DNA of 12,437 nt from Promethearchaeia archaeon (GCA_029856295.1 JAHQWS010000333.1:1-12437); one strand, 5' to 3'; shown: positions 1 through 6,615, counted from the stretch's first letter. Numbers and translations: made by a program. The notes: generated by a model not told the origin, from the sequence alone.

Positions 1-187
1 TTATAATAATTAGTTCATTAAAAAAAGGAATAATAATTTTCATTCTTTATTATAAGAATTCTCAGTTTCATGATATAATTTTTCTAAATTAAAAGGGAAT
101 GATCCTGGGGGAAAATATCTAAGATAAAACTAATTTCTTGTACCTTTCCCAATGGAACATCCCTCAGTACAGTTGTTGTCTAATTTC
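1..187. other. Downstream flank with possible gene debris
   Basis: No convincing intact gene is seen here. On the minus strand, reading from about 190 down to 40, one frame has coding-like composition: it includes CTEGCSIGKGTRN, meets a TAG at 130-132, then continues for 29 codons (starting FYLRYFPPGSF) to a TGA at 40-42. It has no start codon of its own and lies in a different frame from the flavoprotein ending at 188. It could be the decayed end of a lost gene or chance. A run of seven T on the minus strand at 20-26 could end transcription of the flavoprotein gene. Confidence 0.3.
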
Positions 188-1423
188 TCAGGCTTGCTTC
201 AGGAGAGATGCTATATAATCCCATTTCTTATTTATTTTCTCGGCCGTGCGTAATCGATTAAAAATCTTATATTCAAATGCCCCTATTAAACTATAATACC
301 CTTTTACTTGCTCATATACTTCAAATTCTTCGAATTTTTTCTTATATTCGTCAATACTTTCAAATAACTTTTTATTAACCTCAGAGATTTCTTTTTTCTG
401 GCCTGAAAGTTCTTTTAAGTCAGTAGTAAGTATGTTCACCCAAAAATTTGCCATTTCCATTGAATAAAGGAGTCCAGAAGACCCAAATGGGTTGACAAAA
501 GCAGCACTATCGCCAATAAGAATCACACCTGAAATCGGGGAATAATTCTCAACCATTTTAGCATTTGGAAGCCATGTTAATTCTTCATAATCAATTTTTG
601 CTCCTTTAAAAAATACACTATATCCGGGATAAGATTTTTTTATTTCATCCCAAACTTTCATGATTTCATCTTCACTGGGAATCGTAACAGTTTTCATGCT
701 TCGAGCTTGCGCCATACGCAGCATTAAACCAACTTCTGCTCTTTTATTTGCAAGAGGAAATAAATACGCAACGCATTGAGGGAATCGCGGTGAATACTCC
801 AAATCTCCATTGCCTATGAAATAAAACTGAAGATCGGGAGTCTCTTTGATATCAATATTAGCCTTACTTATTAAACATTTTACAATAGGACAAATGATTT
901 CCTCATCATAAGGAATACCGTAATGCCTCCCAAGAACTGCTGAATAGCCGCTACAATCTAATACTACATTGCCATGTAGTTCTTGAATGCTTCCGCTTGC
1001 ATCCTTATATTTAACTCCTATACAGGTACTTTCTTTTTCAATTGGTTCTATAACTTCACATTTTAATAATATTTTTACTCCTAAATCTTGTGCAACCTCG
1101 ACAAATCGATCGATAAATTCCCGCCATTCAAAAAAATAGTGGGGGTATTCTTTGTAGGTTGTAGTAATCTGAAGATCCCCTGGAGAATGCCAAACTCTTC
1201 CCCCATTTGATTTTAAACCGATTGAGGGTAAATAATCTTTTCCTAAAATGTCATCAACAATTTTTCCATGGGCCATTCCCTCACCACGGGGCTTAGGACT
1301 TGCTATCTCTCCTTTTTCCAGAATTATGGCACTAAATCCGTTTCTTGCGGCCACTATACCAGCAGTTAAACCTGCGGGACCAGCACCTACAATTACAAAG
1401 TTATAAAATTCGGAATCAGTCAT
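188..1423 (-). CDS. Geranylgeranyl reductase family FAD-dependent oxidoreductase
   Basis: Predicted flavoprotein of 411 residues, a normal length for the geranylgeranyl reductase (GGR) family, whose archaeal members reduce isoprenoid double bonds of membrane lipids or quinone tails at the membrane surface. Visible motifs in order: N-terminal Rossmann FAD site VGAGPAG (12-18) with the acidic end of strand 2 in IILEK (33-37); KPRGEG (44-49) where the family usually has a KPCGG-like signature; VVLDCSGYSAVLGR (153-166); LFPLANKRAEVGL (221-233), matching the family's W/Y-x-FP segment; and the second FAD motif GDSAAFVNPFGSSG (304-317). The Cys normally in the KPCGG-like motif is Arg here, so the substrate or redox chemistry may differ from true GGR. 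The start is the ATG at 1423, with a TATA-like stretch about 30 bp upstream, fitting a nearly leaderless transcript. It lies downstream of and codirectional with the beta-helix gene but is separated by a T-tract. The family call is firm; the substrate is unknown. Confidence 0.9.
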   Translation of the reverse strand: MTDSEFYNFVIVGAGPAGLTAGIVAARNGFSAIILEKGEIASPKPRGEGMAHGKIVDDILGKDYLPSIGLKSNGGRVWHSPGDLQITTTYKEYPHYFFEWREFIDRFVEVAQDLGVKILLKCEVIEPIEKESTCIGVKYKDASGSIQELHGNVVLDCSGYSAVLGRHYGIPYDEEIICPIVKCLISKANIDIKETPDLQFYFIGNGDLEYSPRFPQCVAYLFPLANKRAEVGLMLRMAQARSMKTVTIPSEDEIMKVWDEIKKSYPGYSVFFKGAKIDYEELTWLPNAKMVENYSPISGVILIGDSAAFVNPFGSSGLLYSMEMANFWVNILTTDLKELSGQKKEISEVNKKLFESIDEYKKKFEEFEVYEQVKGYYSLIGAFEYKIFNRLRTAEKINKKWDYIASLLKQA

Positions 1424-1450
1424 AGTTCAAAAATAAGGAACTAAAGAAAT

Positions 1451-1465
1451 TAAATTTTATTTAAT
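1451..1465 (-). promoter_or_regulatory. TATA-like element of the flavoprotein gene
   Basis: On the minus strand this AT-only stretch reads ATTAAATAAAATTTA, centred about 32 bp before the ATG at 1423. That is the position of an archaeal TATA box for a transcript with a very short leader. The surrounding sequence is itself AT-rich, so the call rests mainly on spacing. Confidence 0.35.
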
Positions 1466-1481
1466 CAATTAAAAATAGAAG

Positions 1482-1490
1482 AAAAAAAAA
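1482..1490 (-). terminator. Oligo-T terminator after the beta-helix gene
   Basis: Nine consecutive T on the minus strand, followed by a further T-rich run (CTTCTATTTTT), start 26 bp after the TAA of the beta-helix gene at 1516-1518. Archaeal RNA polymerase terminates on such T-tracts without a hairpin. The position between two codirectional genes suggests they are separate units. Confidence 0.4.
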
Positions 1491-1515
1491 TGGTTTAAGA
1501 TTTAATTTTAGAGTT

Positions 1516-2499
1516 TTAGGAGTTTAGCCGCTTCTTAATTAAGATTACATATATAACACCAAGAAGGATGAAAATCGTACTGATAAAGATGAATAGATCA
1601 TATCCAGGAATGGCTTCTGCTTCCTTATCGTCATCATCATCGTCGTCTCCATCTCCAACGGCAGCTGGGGCTCTAATATACTTTACTACACAGTCACCAT
1701 TATCTTCATAAATATTACCTACGCAATTATCATCAGTTATACAAACTTCATTACCCCACAGTGTGTTCCATGTAACATTGTTGTAATTGCTATAATATAG
1801 ATATATACCGTTAGTGTTGTTAGTCACGTTATTTTTTGATATAATGTTACAGTGGTTTAACACTAAAGCTATTCCTACATTATCATTAAAACTCGCATTG
1901 TTTCCCAAGATATCGTTATAATTACTTCCCCATATAATTATCCCTAATTTGTTTTCAGTTACGTTGTTCGCTGAGATTGTATTATGACTATTTCCATCTC
2001 CAGCCATAGCAGCTATAAATATCCCATTTTCTGAATTATTTTTTACGATGTTTCCCACTATATTATTATACTTAAGTTCCACATCAGAATTATCATTTTC
2101 ATCTGACGCAAACTGTATCCCATTACCCCCATGCCATTCATCCTCATCAGGATCGTAGTATGAATGGTTATTTTCATTTATAAAGTTTCCTGAGATGGTG
2201 ATATTATTGACCCTTACTACAGCAGTATCCTCACCCTCAGTATTTACCAATAGCCCATTATTTTGATTTCCAATTATATTGTTTCCTGAGATGGTGGTAA
2301 AATTACTATATATTATCGTATTATTTTTTCCTTCTATCTTATACCCTATACCGCAACTTTCATGGGGTTCCCCATAACAATTTAATGTCACGTTGTTATT
2401 CGTAATAGAATTATTACTAGAATAAACGCGATTATTTACTGCATCATCCTCTCCTCCAAATATTTCTAACACTATACCATAACCGCTGTTTTTAGTCAC
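1516..2499 (-). CDS. C-terminal fragment of the beta-helix protein (rungs, Asp tract, membrane anchor)
   Basis: The 327-residue open stretch after the internal TAA, counted from the GTG at 2499; the open frame actually begins at 2589. The GTG falls inside a rung (NNVTKNSGYG) and there is no signal peptide, so independent initiation would give a protein that cannot be exported normally. The fragment contains many rungs with Asn ladders and numerous N-x-S/T sequons. It ends with an Asp run, IPGYD, about 20 hydrophobic residues and a basic tail. This end resembles archaeal C-terminal anchoring or sorting segments of the PGF-CTERM kind, although the exact signal differs. Confidence 0.55.
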   Translation of the reverse strand: MTKNSGYGIVLEIFGGEDDAVNNRVYSSNNSITNNNVTLNCYGEPHESCGIGYKIEGKNNTIIYSNFTTISGNNIIGNQNNGLLVNTEGEDTAVVRVNNITISGNFINENNHSYYDPDEDEWHGGNGIQFASDENDNSDVELKYNNIVGNIVKNNSENGIFIAAMAGDGNSHNTISANNVTENKLGIIIWGSNYNDILGNNASFNDNVGIALVLNHCNIISKNNVTNNTNGIYLYYSNYNNVTWNTLWGNEVCITDDNCVGNIYEDNGDCVVKYIRAPAAVGDGDDDDDDDKEAEAIPGYDLFIFISTIFILLGVIYVILIKKRLNS

Positions 2500-2589
2500 A
2501 TTATTTTCCGATATGCTATTATTATGGCAATATTGTGTTACATCATCTACTTCTCCACCTGCTCTTATTGCAATTCCATTGCTGTTATT

Positions 2590-2592
2590 TTA
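2590..2592 (-). other. In-frame TAA stop inside the beta-helix gene
   Basis: On the minus strand the frame reads GTA TAA AAT AAC AGC. Codons before and after belong to the same repeat register: the distance from the ATG at 3228 to the downstream GTG at 2499 is an exact multiple of three. No insertion or deletion is needed, only a single base change. Confidence 0.85.
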
Positions 2593-3228
2593 TACTGTAT
2601 TTCCAGAGATATTATTATAGCAACAATAACTATTGGGAAAATCACTTAAACTAAACAAAATCCCTGCTGACTTTAAAAATGCAAAACCATTAAAGCTTAT
2701 ATTATTGCCTGAAATAGTATTATTATTTGATTCTCTTGCGAATATCCCAGAGTGTCCATTATTCGTTATATTGTTGTTTATTATTAGTGAATTGCTTACA
2801 TTATACAATTCCATCCCCCATTGTTGTGAATTCTTAATCGTGCAATTGTTGATTATAAAAGGAACTTCGGAATTTTTAATAGATAAACACCATTGGTTGA
2901 ATGGATATGACGACAATGCAGCGTCGAATGTCACATTTTCTATAACATACGGGTCGCTCCAAGTTCCAGCACCGTTGCAAAAATTATTAGTATCATTGAA
3001 TTGAGACCATGTTATACCCTCCACTCCATATTCATCAATCGCAAATCCGCCCGCTTTAAGCCAGAAATCTGCAGTCTTTAAATTGGTATTATTTTTAACT
3101 TCGGAAATTTCATCATTGCTCGATATATTATCACTCTTATTGCTGAAATCATTACTAATGACGGTTGAGACAACGAATATTATTCCTAAAATAATTAAAA
3201 ACACTTTCAAATTTTTATTAGATTTCAT
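2590..3228 (-). CDS. N-terminal fragment of the beta-helix protein (signal peptide plus first rungs)
   Basis: The 212-residue product that would be made if translation ends at the internal TAA. It has a hydrophobic signal segment (8-25), the GTWSDPYVIENV entry motif (about 88-99) and about four beta-helix rungs ending in NISGNTV. It would be exported but would lack the C-terminal membrane anchor, so it would be shed or unstable. The ATG at 3228 is the only plausible start, since it directly precedes the signal peptide. It is the upstream part of the gene spanning 1516-3228. Confidence 0.6.
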   Translation of the reverse strand: MKSNKNLKVFLIILGIIFVVSTVISNDFSNKSDNISSNDEISEVKNNTNLKTADFWLKAGGFAIDEYGVEGITWSQFNDTNNFCNGAGTWSDPYVIENVTFDAALSSYPFNQWCLSIKNSEVPFIINNCTIKNSQQWGMELYNVSNSLIINNNITNNGHSGIFARESNNNTISGNNISFNGFAFLKSAGILFSLSDFPNSYCCYNNISGNTV

Positions 3229-3369
3229 TTTTTCAACCCATAAAAAAATTTTGAAGAATTGATTTCAATAGAAAAGTAAGACATTTTTGTTAATAAACTC
3301 TTTTACAAAATTGTAGATTTATTGGATAAATATATGCTAAAGAATTTTATTGAATCAACTAATAATAGG

Positions 3370-3377
3370 TTATAAAA
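3370..3377 (+). promoter_or_regulatory. TATA-like element before the ABM-fold gene
   Basis: TTATAAAA starts 44 bp before the ATG at 3414, preceded by TAGG. This would place the transcription start near 3396-3400 and leave a leader of under 20 nt. That an intact-looking promoter points at the ATG before the premature stop supports 3414, not the later TTG, as the original start. Confidence 0.4.
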
Positions 3378-3413
3378 AGAAATTTTATAAGATTATAACA
3401 AATCATCTTTACC

Positions 3414-3716
3414 ATGATTCATAAATTAGTCAAATTTTAAGCGAAAAAAGAAAATGTCGAGAAGGTCAAAAAATTAATTAAAGAATTCCTTGATAAGATA
3501 TTGGAAAACGAGCCAGATACTTTGTGTTATGAATCCCTCCAAGAAATTGATCTTGCTTCCTTTATCCATATAATAACATTTAGAGATGAAGATGCAAGGA
3601 AATTTCACGAATCAACTCCCTATGTGAAGAAGTTTGTTGATGATTTGTATCCCTTATTAGAAGCGAAACCTATCTTTTCCGATTACAGTATAGTGAAATC
3701 AATAAAAAGATATTAA
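3414..3716 (+). pseudogene. ABM-fold (YgiN-like) small protein interrupted by an in-frame TAA at codon 9
   Basis: Read through the stop, the frame encodes 100 residues beginning MIHKLVKF, stop, AKKENVEKVKKLIKEF and ending SIVKSIKRY, the usual length of an antibiotic-biosynthesis-monooxygenase (dimeric alpha/beta barrel) domain. Family features: an N-terminal strand opening with MIH, a first helix that packs residues 13-30, the central segment FIHIITFRDEDARKFHES (50-67), the H-x-x-S-x-x-Y-V-x-x-F-like helix (65-74) and the closing strand near KPIFSDYSIVKSI. The TAA at 3438-3440 sits where relatives have any residue, often Lys, between strand and helix. The longest uninterrupted frame would start at the TTG at 3501, but that would delete the first strand and most of helix 1, so it is not a credible native start. 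The family includes small monooxygenases and stress or quinone-related proteins; no substrate can be assigned. It is divergent from the beta-helix gene, which carries the same kind of lesion. Confidence 0.75.
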
Positions 3717-3732
3717 TGGTCTTAGATTCCAT

Positions 3733-3742
3733 TTAATAAATA
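3733..3742 (+). promoter_or_regulatory. TATA-like element before the 42-residue membrane protein
   Basis: TTAATAAATA lies 37 to 28 bp before the ATG at 3770, in the 53-bp gap after the ABM-fold gene. The position fits a short-leader archaeal transcript. The local sequence is AT-rich, so confidence is low. Confidence 0.3.
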
Positions 3743-3769
3743 ATTGAACAGAAATAAAAGAGTAAAATA

Positions 3770-3898
3770 ATGAATGAAAAAGATAAAAATTTTGAATATA
3801 GACGATCTAATCCCTTCACGAAAATTTGCCTCATTGCCATCATAATTTTTTGCCTTATTTATATCTTAGCGTGGTTGCTATATTTTTTTCAACGGTAG
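3770..3898 (+). CDS. 42-residue single-pass membrane microprotein
   Basis: An ATG-to-TAG frame encodes a small protein with a charged N-terminus (MNEKDKNFEYRRSNPFTK, residues 1-18) followed by a continuous hydrophobic stretch (about 19-40: ICLIAIIIFCLIYILAWLLY and on) and ending FFQR. This sharp polar/hydrophobic split is what a genuine single-pass protein looks like and is unlikely to arise by chance across the whole frame. The basic residues before the helix suggest the N-terminus stays in the cytoplasm. It ends 57 bp before the MFS transporter gene on the same strand, so it may be co-expressed and could be an accessory subunit. No family is recognised, and expression is unproven. Confidence 0.5.
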   Translation: MNEKDKNFEYRRSNPFTKICLIAIIIFCLIYILAWLLYFFQR

Positions 3899-3907
3899 AA
3901 GCTACTC

Positions 3908-3915
3908 TATAAATA
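3908..3915 (+). promoter_or_regulatory. TATA-like element of the MFS transporter gene
   Basis: TATAAATA begins 48 bp before the ATG at 3956, so transcription would start near 3935-3940. A GGAG at 3941-3944, 11 bp before the ATG, is a plausible Shine-Dalgarno site and supports that start. The transporter therefore may have its own promoter even if it is also read from the upstream microprotein gene. Confidence 0.4.
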
Positions 3916-3955
3916 CTATAAAATACAAAATAGTAACTGTGGAGAGTGCTTTAAA

Positions 3956-5287
3956 ATGAATGATGATAAGACCATAGCATACAAAAAAAATTATAGTATT
4001 ATTTTTACTTCATTTTATTTAGTTCAGGGACTTCATAATGGAATTTGGGGGATTACCCTAGCATTTTATCTTATTGTCAACATTCGCCGATTCGATGAGG
4101 CGCTTTTATTTTTGGTAACTGCTTTGACTATTTTACCGTGGAGTTTAAAGTTTTTCATAGGAATGATTAATGATAAATATCAGATTTCAGAAAAGTTTGG
4201 TCGAAGATTTCCTTTTATTTGTATCTTTGGGACTTTTGGTGGAATATGGTGGATTGTAATGAGTTTTTATTTACCATTGGAAGTTTCGCTAATTTATATG
4301 TTTTTAATGCTTTACGGACTTCTTATAAATATAGGTTTAGCAATAGCAGATACCGCTATAGATGGACTAATTCTCGATGTTACCCCTAAAGATATGCTTG
4401 GTCGCGTGCAAGGTTGGACATTTGGTATGCTTATATTCGGTCAAATGGCAGGTGGCTACCTTTTAGGAATAAGTTTTATTATATTATCACTTCCAATTCC
4501 TTGGTTATTCATGATGGAGGGTATTTTAATGATTATTGTTTGCTTTACACCTTATTTTATTGAAGAAGAGCTAATATCAAGTGAAAAATTGTACGTATGG
4601 AAAAAAGTAAAGGATATTTTAAGCAAGAAAGTAAATTGGAAAGTATTTGCTTTCTCTACAATAGACAGAATTGATGGAATTATTATTGGCACGTTTTATG
4701 GACTCATGGTATGGATGAGTCTTGGATTCATAAAGCTTGAGGGAACGACGGTGACGTATTTGTTATCCGATGAGGGACTTGAGTTATATTTAGTCAGCTT
4801 GTTTTTCAGCGTATTGGCAGTCATAGGAATCTTGCTTGCATCTTTTATTGGAGGGAGGCTTGCAGATAAGAATAGAAGGCTTGCGGTATATTTTGGACAC
4901 TTAGTATATATCCCATGGTTGTTTTTCAGCATATTCCTTATTGGCTTCGTCGGAGGTATCATAGGATATATTACCTTCGCTTTTAGTAATACTGTTATAA
5001 CTGTAGCAAATCAAACAGTAAGAGGGGACATGTCCCGAAAATATCCTGAAATGAAAGCTACATATTACGCTATTACAATTTCAGCCGCTAATTTCGGTAT
5101 GATGATCGGTGCGGTTATTGGAGGCCTTATATTTATTTTGCTTGCTTTATATGGCGCCGATTTTACTTTTATATATTTCATCATTGCCATTTTTTGCGTA
5201 GGAGTGCAACTACTTAGTTTTTGGGTATTTATGACAATCGATCCCGCTGAATATGAATTCGAACGTCATTTAAAAAAAGTTGAATGA
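3956..5287 (+). CDS. Major facilitator superfamily (MFS) transporter
   Basis: A 443-residue polytopic membrane protein with about twelve hydrophobic segments in two halves joined by a polar cytoplasmic loop (about 203-228, EEELISSEKLYVWKKVKD). MFS signatures are present in both halves: GMINDKYQISEKFGRRFPFI (69-88) is the loop 2-3 motif-A region, and GGRLADKNRRL (299-309) is its C-terminal counterpart. PWSLKFFIGMINDKY, ADTAIDGLILDVTP (131-144) and LGRVQG (148-153) resemble the AmpG/acetyl-CoA-transporter-like branch rather than sugar or drug exporters. Charged residues inside the membrane region (D132, D136, R237, D240, R356, D358) may line the pathway. The substrate cannot be assigned. The ATG at 3956 is supported by GGAG 11 bp upstream. 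The 3' end overlaps the convergent M20 peptidase gene by 22 bp. Confidence 0.92.
   Translation: MNDDKTIAYKKNYSIIFTSFYLVQGLHNGIWGITLAFYLIVNIRRFDEALLFLVTALTILPWSLKFFIGMINDKYQISEKFGRRFPFICIFGTFGGIWWIVMSFYLPLEVSLIYMFLMLYGLLINIGLAIADTAIDGLILDVTPKDMLGRVQGWTFGMLIFGQMAGGYLLGISFIILSLPIPWLFMMEGILMIIVCFTPYFIEEELISSEKLYVWKKVKDILSKKVNWKVFAFSTIDRIDGIIIGTFYGLMVWMSLGFIKLEGTTVTYLLSDEGLELYLVSLFFSVLAVIGILLASFIGGRLADKNRRLAVYFGHLVYIPWLFFSIFLIGFVGGIIGYITFAFSNTVITVANQTVRGDMSRKYPEMKATYYAITISAANFGMMIGAVIGGLIFILLALYGADFTFIYFIIAIFCVGVQLLSFWVFMTIDPAEYEFERHLKKVE
5266..5287. other. 22-bp tail-to-tail overlap of transporter and M20 peptidase genes
   Basis: The transporter ends with TGA at 5285-5287 on the plus strand and the peptidase ends with TGA (tca on the plus strand) at 5266-5268. 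The last seven or so codons of each are therefore antisense to one another. No terminator fits between them, so the two transcripts must overlap at their 3' ends. Confidence 0.85.
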
Positions 5288-6588
5288 AAATTTAAACTTA
5301 ATAAATCGTGACATAAGAATACGATTATTTCCTTGATGAAGGTTTTTAAATCCTTTAATCTTATGTTCTCGTTAACTCCATGTCCATTAGATCCACCATA
5401 TCCCGCGCCATACACGATAATATCTTCCGTATTTAATATTTTATTTACAAGCCCCATATCTGTACTGCCTGGCATTCCTAGTAGAGTTATTTTTTCCTCT
5501 GGTATATTTTTGACCAGAGCCATTACTTTTTTCATTCTAGTGATACCTGGACTATTAACATCGACTTTCATTGGGGGATAACCAATGTGGAAAGTAGTTT
5601 TCACATTTACTAATTTACTTTTGGCTTTGCCCTTTTCAACTGCTTCTTCAATTTCTTTCTTCACGTCCTCATATTTTTCCTCAGGTATGATACGTCGGTT
5701 TATGAGTAACGTTAAGTGATCAGGTACTATATTAGCTTTAGTGCCAACATTCATGATGTTAAGATTAAACATTGGAGAGAAGTTCCATTTTCTATTCGAT
5801 CCTGGTCTAGGTAGTCCAGGAATATTATCACTTTCACGTTGTTCGACTTTTTCTTTAAGTTTCATCAGTTCTGTTAAAATGGGTATACTTTGTTCTAATG
5901 CGTTTACTCCCATAAAATTAACCGCAGAATGACAGCTTCTTCCAAACGTCTCTACAATTGCATTCATCGATCCATAAGAACCAACCATGATTGTGGGAGT
6001 ACTGGCTCCATCCATGCAAAAAACAATTCCTTTCACATATCCTTTTTCGGCTAAATAAGCAACACCAGCATAAGGGCCTCCCTCTTCATCAGTACAATTT
6101 AAAACACTAATGTTATATTTCGGCGAGAGGTTCAATTTCTCAATAATTTGTAAAGCTAAAATTAAACCGACCATTGAACCTTTCATGTCCGCAGTGCCTC
6201 TTCCGTATATTTTTCCGCTTTTGATCATAGTTGCTTGAAAGGGTGGAAAACGCCATTTTAATTGCCCTTCATTTGTAGCTGGCACAACATCCATGTGTCC
6301 ATAAAAACTCACGTCCTTATCTTGACCATAATTTTTAGTTCCAACAAGATTAATTCGTGCTCCTTTTAAGTGGGGAGCTAATTTTTTGTAGCGTTCTTCT
6401 GGTATGATTACTTCTTCTAATTCATATTCCAATTCTTTAAAGTAAGGAGAAATAGCTGTCACGTATTCCCTATAAGTCTTCCCAGGGGGATGTGTGGTGT
6501 CGATGTTGATGAGCGTGCTCATTATCTCCATTATTTTTTCCCGAGATAAATCGTCCACTTCTTTATAAATAAGTTCTAAGTCAACCAT
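5266..6588 (-). CDS. M20 family metallopeptidase / ArgE-DapE-type deacylase
   Basis: A cytoplasmic di-zinc amidohydrolase of 440 residues from the ATG at 6588. The open frame extends nine codons further to a TTG at 6615, but the ATG gives the usual family beginning. Numbered from that ATG, the M20 signatures are complete: YGHMDVVP with metal H98 and catalytic-associated D100, GRGTADMKG with bridging D134, CTDEEGG with catalytic E168 and metal E169, CMDGAS with metal-type D193, the lid-domain GRSCHSA with H220, and GSNGHGVNE with metal H403. Relatives hydrolyse N-acetylornithine, N-succinyl-diaminopimelate, aminoacyl-lysine or dipeptides; the sequence alone does not distinguish these. The last 15 or so residues (HDLLSLNFHSTFFK) look like a nonconserved extension and run into the end of the convergent transporter gene. 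Whether enzyme and transporter share a substrate is only a guess. Confidence 0.92.
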   Translation of the reverse strand: MVDLELIYKEVDDLSREKIMEIMSTLINIDTTHPPGKTYREYVTAISPYFKELEYELEEVIIPEERYKKLAPHLKGARINLVGTKNYGQDKDVSFYGHMDVVPATNEGQLKWRFPPFQATMIKSGKIYGRGTADMKGSMVGLILALQIIEKLNLSPKYNISVLNCTDEEGGPYAGVAYLAEKGYVKGIVFCMDGASTPTIMVGSYGSMNAIVETFGRSCHSAVNFMGVNALEQSIPILTELMKLKEKVEQRESDNIPGLPRPGSNRKWNFSPMFNLNIMNVGTKANIVPDHLTLLINRRIIPEEKYEDVKKEIEEAVEKGKAKSKLVNVKTTFHIGYPPMKVDVNSPGITRMKKVMALVKNIPEEKITLLGMPGSTDMGLVNKILNTEDIIVYGAGYGGSNGHGVNENIRLKDLKTFIKEIIVFLCHDLLSLNFHSTFFK

Positions 6589-6615
6589 TTTTACATTCAC
6601 TATAAATGATAACAA

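Larger units (their letters stand above)
1516..3228 (-). pseudogene. NosD-like parallel beta-helix surface protein interrupted by one in-frame TAA
   Basis: Read through codon 213 this is a single 570-residue secreted protein. It has an N-terminal signal or anchor (hydrophobic residues 8-25 after KSNKNLK), then a short entry domain with GTWSDPYVIENVTFD, of the kind that precedes right-handed beta-helix domains in archaeal surface proteins. A long series of NosD/PbH1-type rungs follows (NNTISGNNIS, NNISGNTV, NNVTENKLGI and similar), then an Asp tract (526-534), IPGYD, a membrane helix (about 543-563) and KKRLNS. The frame is broken only by TAA at 2590-2592. The sequence on both sides is in the same frame and continues the repeat directly (ISGNTV, stop, NNSNGIAI), so one substitution, for example from AAA or TAT, explains it. 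The final codon of the gene is also TAA. It may be a recent pseudogene, a sequencing error, or a gene expressed by readthrough; the sequence cannot decide. Such beta-helix proteins often bind or modify glycans, but no catalytic residue can be assigned here. Confidence 0.8.

Noticed and set aside
2633..3004. 123-codon plus-strand open frame opposite the beta-helix gene
   Set aside because: It is antisense to the signal-peptide half of the beta-helix gene. The repeated Asn-rich codons of that gene create open antisense frames, and the translation has no recognisable domain.
1516..3228. CRISPR array suggested by recurring short AT-rich motifs such as TTTCCTGAGATGGTG
   Set aside because: The recurrences are degenerate, irregularly spaced and in frame with beta-helix rungs of a protein; there are no constant-length spacers.
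2590..3440. Selenocysteine or pyrrolysine insertion at the two internal stops
   Set aside because: Selenocysteine uses TGA and pyrrolysine uses TAG. Both internal stops are TAA, and neither sits at a known catalytic position.
4696..4962. 88-codon minus-strand open frame inside the MFS gene
   Set aside because: It is fully antisense to well-supported transporter helices and the GGRLADKNRRL loop, with no independent signal.
5333..5932. Two plus-strand open frames within the M20 gene
   Set aside because: Both are antisense to conserved M20 motifs and have no start signals or domain content.
6589..6615. Upstream TTG start for the M20 gene
   Set aside because: The nine extra residues (LSFIVNV and neighbours) are not expected in the family. 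The ATG at 6588 gives a standard cytoplasmic N-terminus.
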